From JAIBJP01 sp035639875 (GTDB lineage: Bacteria; Actinomycetota; Thermoleophilia; Gaiellales; Gaiellaceae), in the NCBI GenBank assembly GCA_035639875.1, contig DASQXE010000081.1:1-23098 (forward strand): DNA of 23,098 bases, written 5' to 3'. A model generated the notes under the pieces. The model was not told the origin of the DNA, made no database searches, and saw only the letters and a program-made list of their open reading frames with translations. Positions 1-7,925 of the stretch are shown in pieces. Position numbers and translations under genes: made by a program. Numbering within the stretch: the stretch's first letter is position 1; each line of letters begins with the position of its first letter.

Positions 1-81
1 GACGGCTCCGGCAACGACGACGGGCTGCCCGACGTGCAGTACGAGTGGCGGGCCTCAGCCGGCCGCCAGCGTGCGCGCTGA
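1..81 (+). CDS. Possible C-terminal end of an unidentified protein (partial)
   Basis: From base 1 the plus strand reads in frame 1 for 26 codons to a TGA at 79-81, with a tail rich in Asp and Gly (DGSGNDDGLPDVQYEWR) followed by a basic end. If real, it is the last part of a gene that starts outside the window and overlaps the end of the acyl-CoA dehydrogenase gene on the other strand by 27 bases. The piece is too short to assign a family, and other frames here are also open, so this could be chance. Confidence 0.3.
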   Translation, partial: DGSGNDDGLPDVQYEWRASAGRQRAR

Positions 82-1206
82 CATGCCGAGAATCGAGCGC
101 GCGATGACGAGGCGCTGGATCTCGCTCGTGCCTTCGTAGATCTCGGTGATCTTGGCGTCGCGGTAGTAGCGCTCCACCGGGAACTCCTTCGTGTAGCCGT
201 AGCCGCCGAGTATCTGAATCGCCTCGGACGTCTGGCGCCGAGCGACCCCGGAGGCGAAGAGCTTCGCCATCGCACCGGCTTCCGCATGAGGTTCGCCGGC
301 GGTCCGAAGCCAGGCGGCACGGTGGACGAGCAGCCGAGCTGCCTCGATCTCGGTCGCCATGTCCGCGAGCTTCCACTGGATGGCCTGGAAGTCGGCGATC
401 CGCCTGCCGAACTGCTGCCGCTCGAGCGCGTACGCGCGGGCGACGTCGTAGGCGGCCTGCGCGATCCCGAGCGCCTGGGCCGCGATGCCGATGCGTCCGC
501 CGTCCAGGGTCGCCATCGCGATGTGGAAGCCCTTCCCCTCTTCGCCGAGGAGTCGATCGGCGCCGACTGGGACGCCTTCGAGGACAAGGTCGACGGTCGA
601 GCTCGAGTTCAGGCCGAGCTTCTCCTCTTCGCGCGCGACGCGCAGGCCGGGCGCGTCGCCGTCGACCACGAAGCAGGAGATCCCCGCCGCCGAGCGGGCA
701 AACAGGATGATCGTCCCGCCGTCCCCTCCGTTCGTGATCCATTGCTTGGCGCCGGTGAGCCGCCAGCCTCCGTCGTCCACGTCCGCGCGGGTCCGGAGCG
801 ATGCCGCGTCGGATCCGGCCTCGGCCTCCGTGAGCGCGAACGCGCCGAGCCTTTCGCCGCGCGCCAGCGGCGGGACGAATTCGGCCCGCTGGCCCTCAGT
901 CCCATAGTTGAGGATCGGCAGGGTGGCGGCACTCGTGTGCACTGCGACAGTGACCCCCAACCCCGCATCCGCCCGAGAGAGCTCCTCGAGCACGAGGATG
1001 TAGGAGAGAAAGTCGGCGCCCGCGCCGCCGAGCTCCTCCGGGATGCAGACGCCCATGAGCCCGAGTTCGGCGAGCTTCCCGAGCAGCTCTCGTGGGAAGC
1101 GGTGCTCGCGGTCCCACTCGGCCGCGTGGGGCTGTATCTCTGCCTCGGCGAAATCCCGCGCGAGCGCTCGAATCTCGCGCTGCTCGGGCGAGAGGTCGAA
1201 CTCCAT
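55..1206 (-). CDS. Acyl-CoA dehydrogenase (short/medium-chain type)
   Basis: A 383-residue flavoprotein that introduces the alpha,beta double bond into an acyl-CoA, the first step of beta-oxidation or of branched-chain acyl-CoA breakdown, passing electrons to electron-transfer flavoprotein. The FAD/substrate motif FALTEAEAGSD lies at about 123-133, WITNG at 156-160, the ALERQQFGR helix in the C-terminal domain, and the end has ILGGYGYTKEFPVERYYRD followed by EIYEGTSEIQR. The Glu of IYEGT (about residue 358) is the usual catalytic base of short- and medium-chain enzymes. I chose the ATG at 1204-1206 (MEFDLSPEQ), which gives the family's normal length. An in-frame GTG 12 codons upstream would add MRRRPAPILAAG, which does not look like family sequence. 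The chain-length or branched-chain preference cannot be read from the sequence. Confidence 0.93.
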   Translation of the reverse strand: MEFDLSPEQREIRALARDFAEAEIQPHAAEWDREHRFPRELLGKLAELGLMGVCIPEELGGAGADFLSYILVLEELSRADAGLGVTVAVHTSAATLPILNYGTEGQRAEFVPPLARGERLGAFALTEAEAGSDAASLRTRADVDDGGWRLTGAKQWITNGGDGGTIILFARSAAGISCFVVDGDAPGLRVAREEEKLGLNSSSTVDLVLEGVPVGADRLLGEEGKGFHIAMATLDGGRIGIAAQALGIAQAAYDVARAYALERQQFGRRIADFQAIQWKLADMATEIEAARLLVHRAAWLRTAGEPHAEAGAMAKLFASGVARRQTSEAIQILGGYGYTKEFPVERYYRDAKITEIYEGTSEIQRLVIARSILGMSARTLAAG

Positions 1207-1221
1207 CCCGGCCGCGAGTAT

Positions 1222-1239
1222 AGGCGCCGGGCGGCGCCT
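1222..1239. repeat. Perfect 7-bp inverted repeat between lipoprotein and acyl-CoA dehydrogenase genes
   Basis: AGGCGCC at 1222-1228 and GGCGCCT at 1233-1239 are perfect reverse complements separated by GGGC. The repeat fills the short gap between the lipoprotein stop (1250-1252) and the dehydrogenase start (1206), both on the minus strand. On that strand it is followed directly by TATACT, a good -10 hexamer, about 10 bases before the ATG. It could be an operator or an mRNA hairpin. No T-run follows, so it is not a typical intrinsic terminator. Confidence 0.4.
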
Positions 1240-1249
1240 CACACCGGGT

Positions 1250-1951
1250 CTAGCTCAACCCGGGAAATTCGAGCTTCTCGTTGTACGACGTGTACGCGAA
1301 GTCCATGTGCATCTCGACCTTCTGGCCGGCGAGCTTCATGTGCAGATCGACGAGACCGCGCATGGGCAGGTGCGTGACATCGGAGAGGTAGAGCACGAGG
1401 TGGGTGTCTCCGAGGGCGTCGGCCAAATTGAGGCCGCTTCCGCTCAGGTCGCCCAGCGCCCCGTGGACGAGGGCGGCCGTGTCGATGACGCCGCTCACCT
1501 TCGTCATCGGTTCGCCGTCGATGAGCTTCCCGTGCTCGACGTGGACGTCCTTCACGTACCGGCTGTAATCGACCAGCTTCAGCGAGTCCGCTGGAGCGGC
1601 AGGGGGAAACGGGACCTGGCCGAGAGACGCGCCGTCGACGGTCATCGACGCGGCGTCGCCGCGCTTGACGAGCGCGAGCTCGTGGAAGGGAAGGTTGGTC
1701 GCCGTCGCTACGACGTAGAAATCGCCGCTGCGCCCGCCTTGCGCATAGCCGCCGCCGCTCATCGTCATCTTGAGCTCTTGGCCGGCGCCGGTGATGGTCA
1801 TCGACGCCGAGAAGGTGGCAGAGCGGACGTTCGCAAAAGCGGCATCGGACTCGGCGAGGAGTTGCTGCGCCTCCTGCGCGTCCACTCCGGAGCAGGCGGG
1901 AGCGACGGCCACGGCCGCCGCCAGGAGGAGGAGCGCAAGGGCGCGCCGCAT
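1250..1951 (-). CDS. LppX/LprG-like lipoprotein
   Basis: A 233-residue predicted lipoprotein. The N-terminus is MRR followed by a hydrophobic stretch and a lipobox VAPAC, which puts the lipidated Cys at residue 20, so the mature protein should be anchored on the outer face of the membrane. The body, with repeated strand-like segments (SATFSASMTITGAG, GDFYVVATATNL, ASMTVDG) and a late region with LVLYLSDVTHLPMRGLVDLHM, resembles the LppX/LprAFG fold, whose members carry lipids or lipoglycans across the cell envelope. That assignment rests on overall pattern and not on a catalytic motif. It starts at ATG 1949-1951. It lies between the response-regulator gene and the acyl-CoA dehydrogenase on the same strand, but nothing in the sequence ties its function to theirs. 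Confidence 0.75.
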   Translation of the reverse strand: MRRALALLLLAAAVAVAPACSGVDAQEAQQLLAESDAAFANVRSATFSASMTITGAGQELKMTMSGGGYAQGGRSGDFYVVATATNLPFHELALVKRGDAASMTVDGASLGQVPFPPAAPADSLKLVDYSRYVKDVHVEHGKLIDGEPMTKVSGVIDTAALVHGALGDLSGSGLNLADALGDTHLVLYLSDVTHLPMRGLVDLHMKLAGQKVEMHMDFAYTSYNEKLEFPGLS

Positions 1952-2008
1952 ACCGGATAGATCGGTCTCGCCCGGATTACCAGGGATCCCGCGAAAAGGT
2001 GACGATCG

Positions 2009-3076
2009 TTACGCGGCGGCGAACTCGGTGCGGATGGCGCGCAGCCGCGGCTCACAGTCGCCGAACGCCTTCACGACCGTCGGGTCGAATTGCCGACCCG
2101 ACTGGGCGAGGATCTCGCTCCCCGCGTCGTGCCAGCGCCCGGCCTTGCGGTACGGGCGGTCGCTCGTCATGGCGTCGAGCGTATCGGCCACGGCGAAGAT
2201 CCGCGCGCCGAGCGGGATGTCGGTGCCGGCACGGCCGTCCGGATAGCCGCCGCCGTCCCAGCGTTCGTGGTGGCAGCGCACCACCTCGAGCCCCGGCCCT
2301 TCCAGGAACGCCACGCCGCCGAGCATCTGCTCGCCGAGAATCGTGTGCGTCCGCATGAGGACCTGCTCCTCGTCGGTGAGTGGGCCCGGTTTCTGCAATA
2401 CCCGGTCTGGGATCCCGATCTTGCCGACGTCGTGGAGGAGAAAGCCGTACTCGGCGCTCGGATCCGCCGCTAGATCGGCGGCCAGGGTCTTCGCGAGCTC
2501 CACGGCGTAGCGCTGTACGCGCTGTGAATGGGCGCGCGTGCCCGTGTCCTTCGACTCGAGCGCGCTCGCGAGCGCCGCCACGGTCTCCTTGTACGCCTGC
2601 TGGAGCAGGATGCGCTGCCCGCGCTCGATTTCGAGCAGATGGCGGAGGTCGCGCGCGTACAGCTCGAGCTGCTCCTCCACTTCCCTCGCCCTCGTCGCCC
2701 GGAAAGGGAAGGGATGCATGCCGCCGGCGAGGCGCTCGACGACGGAGAGCAGCTCGAGCGGGCTGAAGGGTTTGCGGACGAACGCGTTCGCGCCCGCCTC
2801 GTCTGCCCTCGCCTGCGTGCCCCCGTCCGAGCCGGTGAGAAGGACGACCGCCACGTCGCGCGTGGCCGGATCGGCCTTGATGCGCCGGCACAGCTCGAGG
2901 CCGTCCATTCCCGGCATGCGCACGTCGAGGACGACGACGTCTGGGAGCGCGCGCTCGAGCGCCCCTATGGCCGAGGCGGCGTTGTCGGCTTCGACCAGCT
3001 CTACGTCGACGGCCTCGAAGGTCGTGCGGAGGAGGGCACGCAGCCCTTTGTCGTCGTCGACGAGCAGGATGCGCAT
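2009..3076 (-). CDS. Response regulator with receiver and HD-GYP domains
   Basis: A 355-residue two-domain signalling protein. Residues 1 to about 118 form a receiver domain: acidic pocket LLVDDD at 4-9, phosphoacceptor D51 in VVVLDVRMPGMDG, T81, and K102 in FVRKPF. A helical linker (about 128-170) leads to an HD-GYP domain at about 170-345 with the metal-binding HD pair H215-D216 (LLHDVGKIGIPD), later histidines in the CHHERWDGGGYPDG segment, and the GYP signature at 277-279. HD-GYP proteins of this type degrade cyclic di-GMP, so phosphorylation would probably tune second-messenger levels. All key residues are intact. No histidine kinase gene is in the window, so it is an orphan here. The start is ATG 3074-3076, which gives a standard receiver N-terminus. 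A 59-base gap separates it from the dehydrogenase gene upstream. Confidence 0.93.
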   Translation of the reverse strand: MRILLVDDDKGLRALLRTTFEAVDVELVEADNAASAIGALERALPDVVVLDVRMPGMDGLELCRRIKADPATRDVAVVLLTGSDGGTQARADEAGANAFVRKPFSPLELLSVVERLAGGMHPFPFRATRAREVEEQLELYARDLRHLLEIERGQRILLQQAYKETVAALASALESKDTGTRAHSQRVQRYAVELAKTLAADLAADPSAEYGFLLHDVGKIGIPDRVLQKPGPLTDEEQVLMRTHTILGEQMLGGVAFLEGPGLEVVRCHHERWDGGGYPDGRAGTDIPLGARIFAVADTLDAMTSDRPYRKAGRWHDAGSEILAQSGRQFDPTVVKAFGDCEPRLRAIRTEFAAA

Positions 3077-3135
3077 GTACGCAAGAGTTGCTGGTTGGTG
3101 CCGATTTCTTGTGTCGGCCCGGACGGCCTAACTCT

Positions 3136-3972
3136 TTAGGGGTAGCTAAAGAAGCCCTGGCCGGACTTGCGCCCCAGGCGGCCGGCCGCCACGTGCTCGC
3201 GCAGGAGCGCACACGGCTCGTACCGCGAGTCGCTCAGCCCGTCGCGCAGCACCTCGAGGATGGCGACGCAGGTGTCGAGGCCAATCAGATCGGCCAGCGC
3301 GAGGGGGCCCAGCGGATGGTTGAAGCCGAGCTTGGCAATCGTGTCGATCGCCTCCGCCTCGGCCACGCCGTCGTGCAGCGCCCACACGGCTTCGTTGATG
3401 AACGGCATGAGGATGCGGTTCGAGACGAATCCCGGGAAGTCGTTCGCCTCCGCCGGGGTTTTGCCGAGCTCCCCGGCGAGTTCGACGATCGCGGCGCGCG
3501 TCTCCTCGGAGGTCTCGGGACCGCTCACGACCTCGACGAGGGCCATGACGGGCACTGGATTGAAGAAATGCATTCCGATCACGCGGTCCGGCCGGCTCGT
3601 GACCGCAGCGAGCGAGGCGATCGGAATCGAGGAGGTGTTCGAGGCGAGGATGGCCTCGGCGGGTAGGCACTCGTCCGCGCGGCGAAAAACTTCCTCCTTG
3701 ACCCGAGCATCCTCGACGACCGCCTCCACCATGAGGTCGGCCGACACCAGCTCGTCTACGGGCTCGATGCGGGCGAGCACGTCCGGAGGATCGACCTCGG
3801 CGCCCTTCGCCGCGAGCCGCTCGAGGCTCTTCTCCATCGTTGCGAGCCCCTTCTCGACGGCGCCGGGAGCCGAGTCGTACAAGGAGACACGGCGGCCCGA
3901 GGAGGCGACCACCTGGGCGATTCCCCCGCCCATCTGGCCCGCGCCCACGACGAGGACGTGCTCGAAACGCAC
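3136..3972 (-). CDS. 3-hydroxybutyryl-CoA (3-hydroxyacyl-CoA) dehydrogenase
   Basis: A 278-residue NAD(P)-dependent dehydrogenase interconverting 3-hydroxyacyl-CoA and 3-ketoacyl-CoA. The dinucleotide-binding motif GAGQMG is at 10-15. The family signature includes SNTSS (111-115), GMHFFNPVPVM with catalytic H135, and the partner E147 in LVEVVSGPETS. DFPGFVSNRILMPFINEA (178-195) marks the start of the helical C-terminal domain, followed by FNHPLGPLALADLIGLD. The length matches stand-alone FadB2/Hbd proteins, not the long FadB fusion. The start is GTG at 3970-3972, only 9 bases after the YihY-family gene stop, so the two are probably on one transcript. With the thiolase at 5531 and the acyl-CoA dehydrogenase at 55 it supplies three of the four beta-oxidation steps. 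It may serve fatty-acid breakdown or polyhydroxybutyrate metabolism. Confidence 0.93.
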   Translation of the reverse strand: MRFEHVLVVGAGQMGGGIAQVVASSGRRVSLYDSAPGAVEKGLATMEKSLERLAAKGAEVDPPDVLARIEPVDELVSADLMVEAVVEDARVKEEVFRRADECLPAEAILASNTSSIPIASLAAVTSRPDRVIGMHFFNPVPVMALVEVVSGPETSEETRAAIVELAGELGKTPAEANDFPGFVSNRILMPFINEAVWALHDGVAEAEAIDTIAKLGFNHPLGPLALADLIGLDTCVAILEVLRDGLSDSRYEPCALLREHVAAGRLGRKSGQGFFSYP

Positions 3973-3981
3973 CGCCCGAGC

Positions 3982-4836
3982 TTACTTCCGCTCCGTCCGC
4001 AGGAGCTCGTCGAGCTGGACCCCGATCAGGAAGATCGCGGCCGAGATGAAGACGTACGCCGTGAGGACGAGGAAGAAAGTCAGGCTGCCGATGGCCGTCT
4101 TGAAGTTCGCGACGGACGCGACCCACCAGCGAAAGCCGATCGAGGCCACGATCCAGCTCCCCACGATGAGCACCGAGCCCGCGCTCGCCCAGCGCGCCTG
4201 GGGATGCTCCGCCGGTCCGTAGCGGACGATGAAGCCGATCGCGAGCCCGAGCAGGATGACGGCGAGGGGCCACCGGCCAATCCCGAAGACGACGTGGGAG
4301 GCCCCACCCGGGCGCGGGCCCAGCACGACCGCGAGAACCGCTCCCACGATGCAGAGGATCGTCGCACCCGCCAGAGCGACCGCGACGAGATAGCGCCACC
4401 ACCAGCGCCGCGGCTCCTCGACGTCGTGGATCTCGTTCAGCGCCTCCATCGACGTGGTCATTGCCCACGTCATGTCCCAGAGAAGCAGGGCGGCGGCAAA
4501 TGCAATCAGAGGGGCAACGCTGCTCGCGAAGATCTTCTCGACCGAGTAGTCGATCGCCGCGTACACGGGCGGCGTCACGTGTGCCTGGACTGCCGGCGCG
4601 ACCGAGTTCGACCAGACGTCCTCGAGGCCGAACGCCCGCAGGAGGCCGAGCCCGAGCAGGACGAGGGGGACGAGCGCGACGAGCGCCCGGTACGCGATGG
4701 CGGACGCGTACGTCCACAGATGATGCTCTCCGATCTCCGCCGCGATCAGACGGGCCAGCTCGCGGGCGCGTCTCGGCAAGGCCAGGACGCGAGCCGGGCG
4801 AGCGAGGCGCGAGCGGGCTGTGGCCGCCTTGGCCAT
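3982..4836 (-). CDS. YihY/BrkB family membrane protein
   Basis: A 284-residue polytopic protein of the YihY (virulence factor BrkB) family, whose biochemical role is not firmly established. A basic N-terminus (residues 1-30) is followed by the family-like segment with ASAIAYRALVALVPL (45-58) and about six membrane spans, near 51-68, 105-125, 148-172, 188-205, 218-236 and 251-273. The short RYGPAEHPQARW loop (205-216) and the final span ending IFLIGVQLDELLR also fit the family. It starts at ATG 4834-4836, 22 bases after the stop of the lipoprotein gene upstream, and its stop lies 9 bases from the dehydrogenase start. The old label ribonuclease BN is a misnomer for this family and should not be used. 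Confidence 0.88.
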   Translation of the reverse strand: MAKAATARSRLARPARVLALPRRARELARLIAAEIGEHHLWTYASAIAYRALVALVPLVLLGLGLLRAFGLEDVWSNSVAPAVQAHVTPPVYAAIDYSVEKIFASSVAPLIAFAAALLLWDMTWAMTTSMEALNEIHDVEEPRRWWWRYLVAVALAGATILCIVGAVLAVVLGPRPGGASHVVFGIGRWPLAVILLGLAIGFIVRYGPAEHPQARWASAGSVLIVGSWIVASIGFRWWVASVANFKTAIGSLTFFLVLTAYVFISAAIFLIGVQLDELLRTERK

Positions 4837-4858
4837 GCTCGAGGGGTACCCGGAAGGG

Positions 4859-5494
4859 TCAGCCGGAGAACGGGCAGACCGCGAGACCCGCGCGTGTCGG
4901 GATGATCTCTGGCGCGCGGTCCGGATCGATGAGGAGCCCGAGTGTGCCGCTCAGGTCGCCTTGGCGCCCGTCGTTCGTCCCGAACCGGGCAAAGACGTCG
5001 AGCTGATATGCACCCGGCTCGAGGTCGATGAGGCGAAAGTGCGTCTCGCTCATGCCGTTCGTGAGCGCGAGCTCACGTAGGTTCTTTTCCGGGCAGCCCA
5101 GGAAGTTCACGCTGACGGTTCCCTCGCCGGTAACGAACGCGCCGCCCAGCACGACGAGCAGGGGCTCCCCCGCGTGGATAATCGAAAGCTGGTCGGGATG
5201 AAGCGGGCCGGCCATGTCCGAACAGACCCCCATGCCCTGACTCGTGTCCGGATCGGTGTACTGGACACAGCTGGAACCGGGCGTCGCGAGTTGCTTGCCG
5301 GCTTGACTGATGAGGATGATCGGTGGGGGCCGGGCCTTCGAGTCGTCCGGCGCCGGCTCGTCGACGGTCGTCGTCGCCGGGGCTGTCTCTTCTCCGCTTA
5401 CGGCCGATTCCGAAGACGCGGGGCCTCCCGTTTCCTGCGTGACGCCGCAACCGCACGCGGCGACCAGGAACAGGAGCACTAGAACCCGTCTCAC
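4859..5494 (-). CDS. Predicted lipoprotein of unknown function
   Basis: A 211-residue protein I do not recognise. It begins MRRVLVLLFLVAACGC. VAAC matches a lipobox and puts the likely lipidated Cys at residue 14. Residues about 18-55 are a low-complexity linker rich in Ser, Thr, Glu, Ala and Pro, as expected for a spacer between membrane anchor and folded domain. The rest looks like a beta-sandwich, with strand-like stretches such as EPLLVVLGGAFVTG, GTVSVNFLGC and GAYQLDVFARFG. Four further Cys residues could form disulfides. The GTG start (5492-5494) lies inside a perfect inverted repeat. A second in-frame GTG is five codons further in and would shorten the signal sequence. It sits between the thiolase and YihY-family genes in the same direction. 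Confidence 0.75.
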   Translation of the reverse strand: MRRVLVLLFLVAACGCGVTQETGGPASSESAVSGEETAPATTTVDEPAPDDSKARPPPIILISQAGKQLATPGSSCVQYTDPDTSQGMGVCSDMAGPLHPDQLSIIHAGEPLLVVLGGAFVTGEGTVSVNFLGCPEKNLRELALTNGMSETHFRLIDLEPGAYQLDVFARFGTNDGRQGDLSGTLGLLIDPDRAPEIIPTRAGLAVCPFSG

Positions 5495-5506
5495 AACTGG
5501 TGAGAC
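5488..5506. repeat. Perfect 7-bp inverted repeat over a start codon
   Basis: GTCTCAC at 5488-5494 and GTGAGAC at 5500-5506 are perfect reverse complements with the 5-base loop AACTG. On the minus-strand mRNA the GUG start of the lipoprotein gene is the first codon of the 3' arm, so a hairpin would bury the start. The same palindrome could also be a protein-binding site. Confidence 0.45.
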
Positions 5507-5530
5507 TGAAACGGCGCCCGGATAGTTCCG

Positions 5531-6682
5531 TTAGACCTCGACCAGGAGCGCGTCGCCCTGCCCGCCGCCCGAGCAGATCGCGGCCAGGCCGAGCCCCCCG
5601 CCGTTGCGGCGGAGCTCGTAGATCATCGTCGAGAGGATGCGTGCGCCGGAGGCGCCGATCGGGTGCCCGAGAGCGACCGCGCCGCCATTGACGTTCACCT
5701 TCTCGGGATCGACGTCGAGCATCTTGGCGGAGTTGAGGACGACCGAGGAGAACGCCTCGTTCAGCTCGACGCGCTCGACGTCGCCGATCGACTTCCCCGC
5801 CTTCTCGAGAGCGATCTTGCCCGCCTTCGCGGGCGTGCGCGCGAGGTAGGCGAAATCGTCGGCGACGTACGCCTGGGAGACGATGGTGGCGAGGATTTCG
5901 AGCCCGCGCTTCTGCGCGTACTCCTCGCTCGAGACAACGAGCGCGCCGGCGCCGTCGTTGACTCCGGGCGCGTTGCCGGCGGTCGTCGTCCCCTCCGGAT
6001 CGAAGACCGGCTTCAGCTTTGCCAGCTTCTCGTAGGAGGTATCGCGCCGCGGCCCTTCGTCTACTCCGACCTCGTCGACCGGGACCAGCTCCTCGTCGAA
6101 CAAGTGGTTGTCGATCGCGTGGATGGCCCGCTCGTGCGAACGGAGAGCCCAGCGGTCCTGGTCCTCGCGCGAGATGCCCAGCTCGCGGGACACGAAGGAC
6201 GCCTGTTCGACCATGTGCTTTTGATCGAACGTCGACGTCAGGCCGTCGTGGATCGTCAGGTCGATGAGGGTGCCGTCGCCGAGCCGGTAGCCGAAGCGAG
6301 CGTTCTTCAGGATGTAGGGCGCGTTCGACATCGACTCCATCCCGCCGGCGACGACGACGCTGTGGTCGCCAGAGCGGATCATCAGGTCGGCGATCTCGAC
6401 GGCCCGGATGCTCGACGCGCAGACCTTGTTGATCGTGTCCGCCGGAATCTCTTTCGGAAGCCCCGCCCCGACGGCGGCCTGACGGGCAGGAGCCTGGCCG
6501 ACGCCTCCCTGGAGCACCTGACCCATGATCACGTACTCGACCTCGTCGTTGGCGATTCCGCCGCGGTCGAGCGCGGCGCGGATCGCAATTGCGCCGAGCT
6601 CCGTCGCCTCGTGGCCTTTGAGAGCTCCACCAAGCTTCCCGAAAGGCGTTCGGACAGCTGAGACGATGACCGAGCGGGCCAC
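5531..6682 (-). CDS. Acetyl-CoA C-acetyltransferase (thiolase)
   Basis: A 383-residue thiolase that either condenses two acetyl-CoA to acetoacetyl-CoA or cleaves 3-ketoacyl-CoA with CoA. The acylated nucleophile is C88 in NKVCASSIRAVEIA. The C-terminal half carries NEAF (catalytic Asn loop), GGAVALGHPIGASGAR with the active-site His, and CSGGGQGDA with the second active-site Cys. GGMESMSNAPY is also typical. Length and motifs match biosynthetic-type and short-chain thiolases. The start GTG (6680-6682) gives the canonical MARSVIVSAVRTPFGK N-terminus. It is 28 bases downstream of the M48 protease stop and 36 bases upstream of the lipoprotein start. With the hydroxyacyl-CoA dehydrogenase and acyl-CoA dehydrogenase on the same strand it suggests an acyl-CoA or polyhydroxyalkanoate role. 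The direction of the reaction in the cell cannot be read from sequence. Confidence 0.95.
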   Translation of the reverse strand: MARSVIVSAVRTPFGKLGGALKGHEATELGAIAIRAALDRGGIANDEVEYVIMGQVLQGGVGQAPARQAAVGAGLPKEIPADTINKVCASSIRAVEIADLMIRSGDHSVVVAGGMESMSNAPYILKNARFGYRLGDGTLIDLTIHDGLTSTFDQKHMVEQASFVSRELGISREDQDRWALRSHERAIHAIDNHLFDEELVPVDEVGVDEGPRRDTSYEKLAKLKPVFDPEGTTTAGNAPGVNDGAGALVVSSEEYAQKRGLEILATIVSQAYVADDFAYLARTPAKAGKIALEKAGKSIGDVERVELNEAFSSVVLNSAKMLDVDPEKVNVNGGAVALGHPIGASGARILSTMIYELRRNGGGLGLAAICSGGGQGDALLVEV

Positions 6683-6710
6683 GGAATCAGCCTAGCAACG
6701 GGACGTCGGG

Positions 6711-7925
6711 CTACTTGAGCCCGGGTCGGCCCTTCCTCTCCCAGAGATCCACGAGACCGACCCGCTGCACGATCGTCGGGTGGTTTTCCAGCAGGACATA
6801 GTCCCAGGCGGGCGGGTCGGGATCGGCAAGGGCTGCCGTCGTAAAGCCCTCGAAGAGGCCCTTCGCCGACGACGGATCGTGCGTGAGCCTCAGCGCGCCC
6901 CAGTCCGCCTCCTTCTCCATGCGCCGCGTGATCGCGTTTTCGAGCGGCAGGGCCAGGAGCGACAGCACGACCAGCACGAGGAGCGAGAGCGGGACGGCTT
7001 CGGGCGCGCGCATGCCTCCCCGCCGCCGAGTTACCCGCGCGATGATGAACGCGCCGGGGAAGGCGAAGAGGGCGTACCACGCGACCCCCTTCCAAAGGTG
7101 CTTGCGGGCGTGGTGCGTGAGCTCGTGCGCGACCACCACCTTCTGCTCGTCGAGCGTGAAGCGGCGGTCGGTGATCGTGTTCCAGAGAATGACGCGACGA
7201 CTCGCCCCGAGCCCGACGGCTTCGGCATTCGGCGCCGTCGTATCGGAGAGCACGTCCTGCACACGGACGGGAATCGCGGGCAGGCCGAGCTCCTGCTCGT
7301 ACGCCCTTGCCTGGGCGACCAGCTCCGTGTCGCGGAGCGGCTTCTGGCCGGGAATGAGATACGGCGCGATGAAGACGAAGAGCAACGCGAGCCCGGCGAA
7401 GACGAACCCGCCCGGAATCCACCACCAGTCGCGGAGCGGTCCGGCCAGACCCATCACGATCAGGATCGCGAGACAGACGAAGAGAAACTGGCCGCCGAGG
7501 CCGAACCAGTTGTCGAAGATCCACTCGGCATACCCCACCTTCGAAATTCCGTGGCGCCGCTGCCACCAGTGTTCGGCGAGCCCGAAGGGAAGCTCGACGA
7601 GCCAGGTGACCGCGAGTCCGAGCATGGCCAGGAGCATCCCCGTGCCGATCCGGCCCGCCGCCGACTCCCGCACGAATCGGATGCCCCAGACCGCATAGGC
7701 GGCGATCGCTCCGACGAGCGCGATCTCCGAGAGGACGAACTCCCAGCGGACGAACCGCTCGTAGTCCTCGGCCCGGTCGAGCTCGGGTGGAGTGAAGAGC
7801 GTGCGCTCGTCGACCGCATGGAGGCCGCCCGGCACGTTGGTCCGCCACAGGAGGTAAATGGCGACGGCCCAGCCGGACGCAAGGGCGGCGAGGAGGACCC
7901 CGAGAACGACGCGCCGAGCGCTTAT
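6711..7925 (-). CDS. M48-family (Ste24/HtpX-like) membrane metalloprotease, apparent ATA start
   Basis: A predicted 404-residue integral-membrane zinc protease. Counting from the proposed start, the zinc-binding HELTHH is at 267-272 (VVVAHELTHHARKH). The third ligand is in EKEADWGALRL (E339), and the family's PNAEAVGLG substrate-binding region is at 232-240. The closing NHPTIVQRV resembles the end of Ste24 CAAX proteases. Hydrophobic spans lie near 6-26, 63-83, 94-113, 145-162, 171-191, 281-297 and 311-328. No ATG, GTG or TTG exists in frame near the expected N-terminus. The first in-frame GTG (7833-7835) would remove the whole first membrane span. An ATA at 7923-7925 overlaps the upstream TAA as ATAA and has GGAGG (7936-7940) ten bases before it, so I propose ATA as the start. 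The family role is certain; the start and substrate are inferred. Confidence 0.88.
   Translation of the reverse strand: MSARRVVLGVLLAALASGWAVAIYLLWRTNVPGGLHAVDERTLFTPPELDRAEDYERFVRWEFVLSEIALVGAIAAYAVWGIRFVRESAAGRIGTGMLLAMLGLAVTWLVELPFGLAEHWWQRRHGISKVGYAEWIFDNWFGLGGQFLFVCLAILIVMGLAGPLRDWWWIPGGFVFAGLALLFVFIAPYLIPGQKPLRDTELVAQARAYEQELGLPAIPVRVQDVLSDTTAPNAEAVGLGASRRVILWNTITDRRFTLDEQKVVVAHELTHHARKHLWKGVAWYALFAFPGAFIIARVTRRRGGMRAPEAVPLSLLVLVVLSLLALPLENAITRRMEKEADWGALRLTHDPSSAKGLFEGFTTAALADPDPPAWDYVLLENHPTIVQRVGLVDLWERKGRPGLK

Noticed and set aside
286..1377. Long plus-strand open frame opposite the acyl-CoA dehydrogenase
   Set aside because: It is a shadow of the minus-strand gene in GC-rich DNA. 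Its product is Arg/Gly/Asp-rich, has no recognisable domain and overlaps a well-supported family.
3077..3135. GC-rich inverted-repeat sequence between response regulator and dehydrogenase genes as a terminator
   Set aside because: The GGCC repeats pair poorly, there is no T-run, and the arrangement is not distinct from background GC content.
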